A stretch of DNA of 7,041 nucleotides, from the NCBI GenBank assembly GCA_934501135.1, contig CAKSUE010000040.1, positions 1 to 7,041 on the forward strand, written 5' to 3'. Positions 5,469 through 7,041 of this stretch are shown here, in pieces. Origin of the DNA: an uncultured Eubacteriales bacterium. GTDB lineage: Bacteria; Bacillota; Clostridia; Oscillospirales; Acutalibacteraceae. How positions within the stretch are numbered: the first letter of the stretch is position 1; each line of letters starts with the position of its first letter. The notes beneath the pieces were generated by a model, which was not told the DNA's origin, searched no databases, and saw only the letters and a program-made list of their open reading frames with translations. The translations under genes and the position numbers were made by a program.

Positions 5469-6791
5469 TTAATATTTTTCTATACTATCTTTAGTCACCC
5501 TTGCTAAAATAAGTGGTCTTACATTTGGCTTATCCGATGATATTCTTATTGCTTCTCCTAATAATCGTGATGAGGACATGCATTTTTCTTCTGAAGATGA
5601 ATATAGCGATGCTACCAAATCTCCTCTTTTAACATAGTCACCTATTTTCTTGTGTAATATAATACCGGCACTATAGTCTATATTATCTTCTTTCTTTTCT
5701 CTTCCTGCACCTAATACCATAGATGCAATACCACATTTTTCTGTGTCCATAGAATAAATATATCCTTCTTGTGCTGCCGCCAAACCTCTTACTACCTTAG
5801 AATTTTCAAATTTTGAATTATCTTCAATAACAGATACATCTCCACCTTGAGCCTTTACCATTTCCTTAAGCTTTTCAAAAGCTTTTCCACTCTCTAAAGC
5901 ATCTTTAGATAAATTATAACAGTCCTCTAAACTACCCTTGCCTGCTAAATACAGCATATTAGCAGATAGAGTTAAACATATCTCTGTTAAATCTTTAGGG
6001 CCTTTTCCACTTAAGGTCTCACAAACTTCTTTCATCTCTAAGGCATTGCCAATAGATTTTCCTAATGGCCTATCCATGTCCGTTATTAATGCAATAGTTT
6101 TCCTTCCTGCTTTCTCTCCAATAGCAACCATAGCTTTCGCCAATTTTATTGCATCATCAGTGGTCTTCATAAATGCTCCACTGCCCGTTTTTACATCTAA
6201 CAGTATAGCATCTGAACCAGCAGCCAACTTTTTGCTCATTACGCTTGATGCTATAAGCGGAATGCTTTCTATAGTAGCAGTAACATCTCTTAGGGCATAA
6301 AATTTCTTATCTGCTGGAACTATATTTCCGCTCTGTCCTATAACACAGGCTCCTACATTTCTAACTATATCAAAAAATTCTTCTCTATCTATATTAGTTC
6401 TCATACCAGGAATAGACTCCATTTTGTCTATAGTCCCACCTGTATGACCTAAACCTCTCCCAGACATTTTTGCTACTGGAACTCCACAAGAAGCCACCAT
6501 AGGAGATATTATAAAGGTGGTTTTATCTCCAACACCACCGGTACTATGTTTATCTACTTTTATACCCGGTATAGAGGAGAGATCAATTATCTCGCCAGAT
6601 CTAGCCATTAACATTGCTAATGTTGTTGTTTCATCATCATTCATGCCATTTAAATATATCGCCATTAAAAGAGAAGAAACTTGATAATCAGGAATATCTC
6701 CATTTACATAACCATTTATAAAAAATTCGATCTCCTCATCTGTTAAAGCCTTGCCATCTCGTTTTTTAGCGATAATATCAAACATTCTCAT
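5469..6791 (-). CDS. pdp: Pyrimidine-nucleoside phosphorylase
   Basis: This cytosolic enzyme splits thymidine, deoxyuridine or uridine with phosphate into the base and (deoxy)ribose-1-phosphate. The 440 residues match the usual 430-440 of the PyNP/thymidine phosphorylase family. The N-terminal helical domain begins MFDIIAKKRDGKALTDEEI. The phosphate-binding VDKHSTGGVGDKTT is at 79-92, and the family signature SGRGLGHTGGTIDKME lies at 110-125. RDVTATIESIPLIASSVMSKKLA (within 168-190, with Arg168, Ser183 and Lys187) corresponds to the base-binding residues known from E. coli thymidine phosphorylase. A C-terminal domain of the usual type starts near 330. AGAGGAA (minus strand, 6805-6799) lies 7 nt before the ATG at 6791, favouring it over the Met two codons later. 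It lies 67 bp after deoC on the same strand, and a terminator follows. Low-GC Gram-positive enzymes of this type usually accept both uridine and thymidine, hence pdp rather than deoA; the true range cannot be read here. Confidence 0.95.
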   Translation of the reverse strand: MRMFDIIAKKRDGKALTDEEIEFFINGYVNGDIPDYQVSSLLMAIYLNGMNDDETTTLAMLMARSGEIIDLSSIPGIKVDKHSTGGVGDKTTFIISPMVASCGVPVAKMSGRGLGHTGGTIDKMESIPGMRTNIDREEFFDIVRNVGACVIGQSGNIVPADKKFYALRDVTATIESIPLIASSVMSKKLAAGSDAILLDVKTGSGAFMKTTDDAIKLAKAMVAIGEKAGRKTIALITDMDRPLGKSIGNALEMKEVCETLSGKGPKDLTEICLTLSANMLYLAGKGSLEDCYNLSKDALESGKAFEKLKEMVKAQGGDVSVIEDNSKFENSKVVRGLAAAQEGYIYSMDTEKCGIASMVLGAGREKKEDNIDYSAGIILHKKIGDYVKRGDLVASLYSSSEEKCMSSSRLLGEAIRISSDKPNVRPLILARVTKDSIEKY

Positions 6792-6858
6792 AATACATTT
6801 CCTCTCTTAATTAATGTTTAAAAATTATAATGTACTTATAAAATTTTAATAGCCAATA

Positions 6859-7041
6859 TTAATATCCTGATCCCTCTTCATTATTAACTAGTTTTATTAT
6901 TCTACTTGTTCCAAGCCTGGAAGCTCCTAAACTTATAAATTTTTCTGCATCATCTAAAGTTTTTATTCCACCTGCTGCTTTAATTTTAACATTACTTCCT
7001 ACATGTTTTTTAAACAAAGCTACGTCATCGAAGGTAGCACC
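6859..7041 (-). CDS. deoC: Deoxyribose-phosphate aldolase, C-terminal 60 residues (cut by window edge)
   Basis: The minus strand from 7041 to the TAA at 6861-6859 encodes 60 residues in one open frame. [28 protein letters not shown] and [10 protein letters not shown] are the conserved C-terminal blocks of DeoC. The Lys in KAAGGIKT corresponds to the second catalytic Lys (Lys201 of E. coli DERA), and the GG and GTS elements bind the substrate phosphate. DeoC cleaves deoxyribose-5-phosphate to acetaldehyde and glyceraldehyde-3-phosphate, feeding nucleoside sugar into glycolysis. The gene lies directly upstream of pdp on the same strand, which makes deoxyribose-1-phosphate; a phosphopentomutase, not seen here, would link the two steps. 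The N-terminal three quarters, including the Schiff-base Lys, and the operon promoter lie beyond the right edge. Confidence 0.93.
   Translation of the reverse strand, partial: GATFDDVALFKKHVGSNVKIKAAGGIKTLDDAEKFISLGASRLGTSRIIKLVNNEEGSGY

Noticed and set aside
5938..6300. 120-codon open frame on the plus strand inside pdp
   Set aside because: It is antisense to the catalytic region of a highly conserved enzyme and has no start signal or recognisable motif.
6792..6858. Possible internal promoter between deoC and pdp (a TATAAT on the minus strand)
   Set aside because: The only -35-like element (TTGGCT) is about 21 bp away, too far, and the gap is otherwise plain AT-rich spacer consistent with one operon.

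Overview
The window is a stretch of AT-rich, low-GC DNA that looks like the chromosome of a Bacillota species, probably a Clostridia-type anaerobe. The pointers are the base composition, strong GGAGG-type ribosome binding sites, TTGACA/TATAAT-like promoters, separate secD and secF genes rather than a fused secDF, a YicC-family gene, and an ATPase of a kind common in spore-forming Firmicutes. I cannot fix the genus from sequence alone. All genes look intact or are cut only by the window edge. I see no rRNA, tRNA, IS element, phage gene or CRISPR array.

Layout, left to right. (1) At 1-134 on the minus strand is the N-terminal end of a YicC/YloC-family endoribonuclease gene, divergent from what follows; both promoters can be read in the 248-bp gap. 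(2) At 383-2738 on the plus strand is secD-secF, a translationally overlapping pair encoding the accessory proton-driven part of the Sec protein-export machine. It ends in a clear intrinsic terminator. (3) A 341-nt AT-rich gap (2804-3144) holds an imperfect palindrome and a weak sporulation-sigma-like promoter. (4) At 3145-4239 on the plus strand is a P-loop ATPase of unknown function. It is built from two copies of one domain, and the second copy has lost its Walker A motif. (5) At 4242-5330 on the minus strand, tail-to-tail with the ATPase and only 2 bp away, is a lipoprotein D-Ala-D-Ala carboxypeptidase (VanY/M15B fold) carrying an extra Ig-like domain; it has its own promoter. (6) At 5469-7041 on the minus strand is a nucleoside-salvage unit, the 3' end of deoC followed by pdp (pyrimidine-nucleoside phosphorylase), closed by a hairpin terminator.

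The genes fall into independent housekeeping units: RNA turnover, protein export, an orphan ATPase, cell-wall trimming, and deoxynucleoside catabolism. I found no convincing sign of a new multi-gene system. The item most worth a second look is the ATPase with one live and one dead P-loop domain, together with its long unexplained upstream region.
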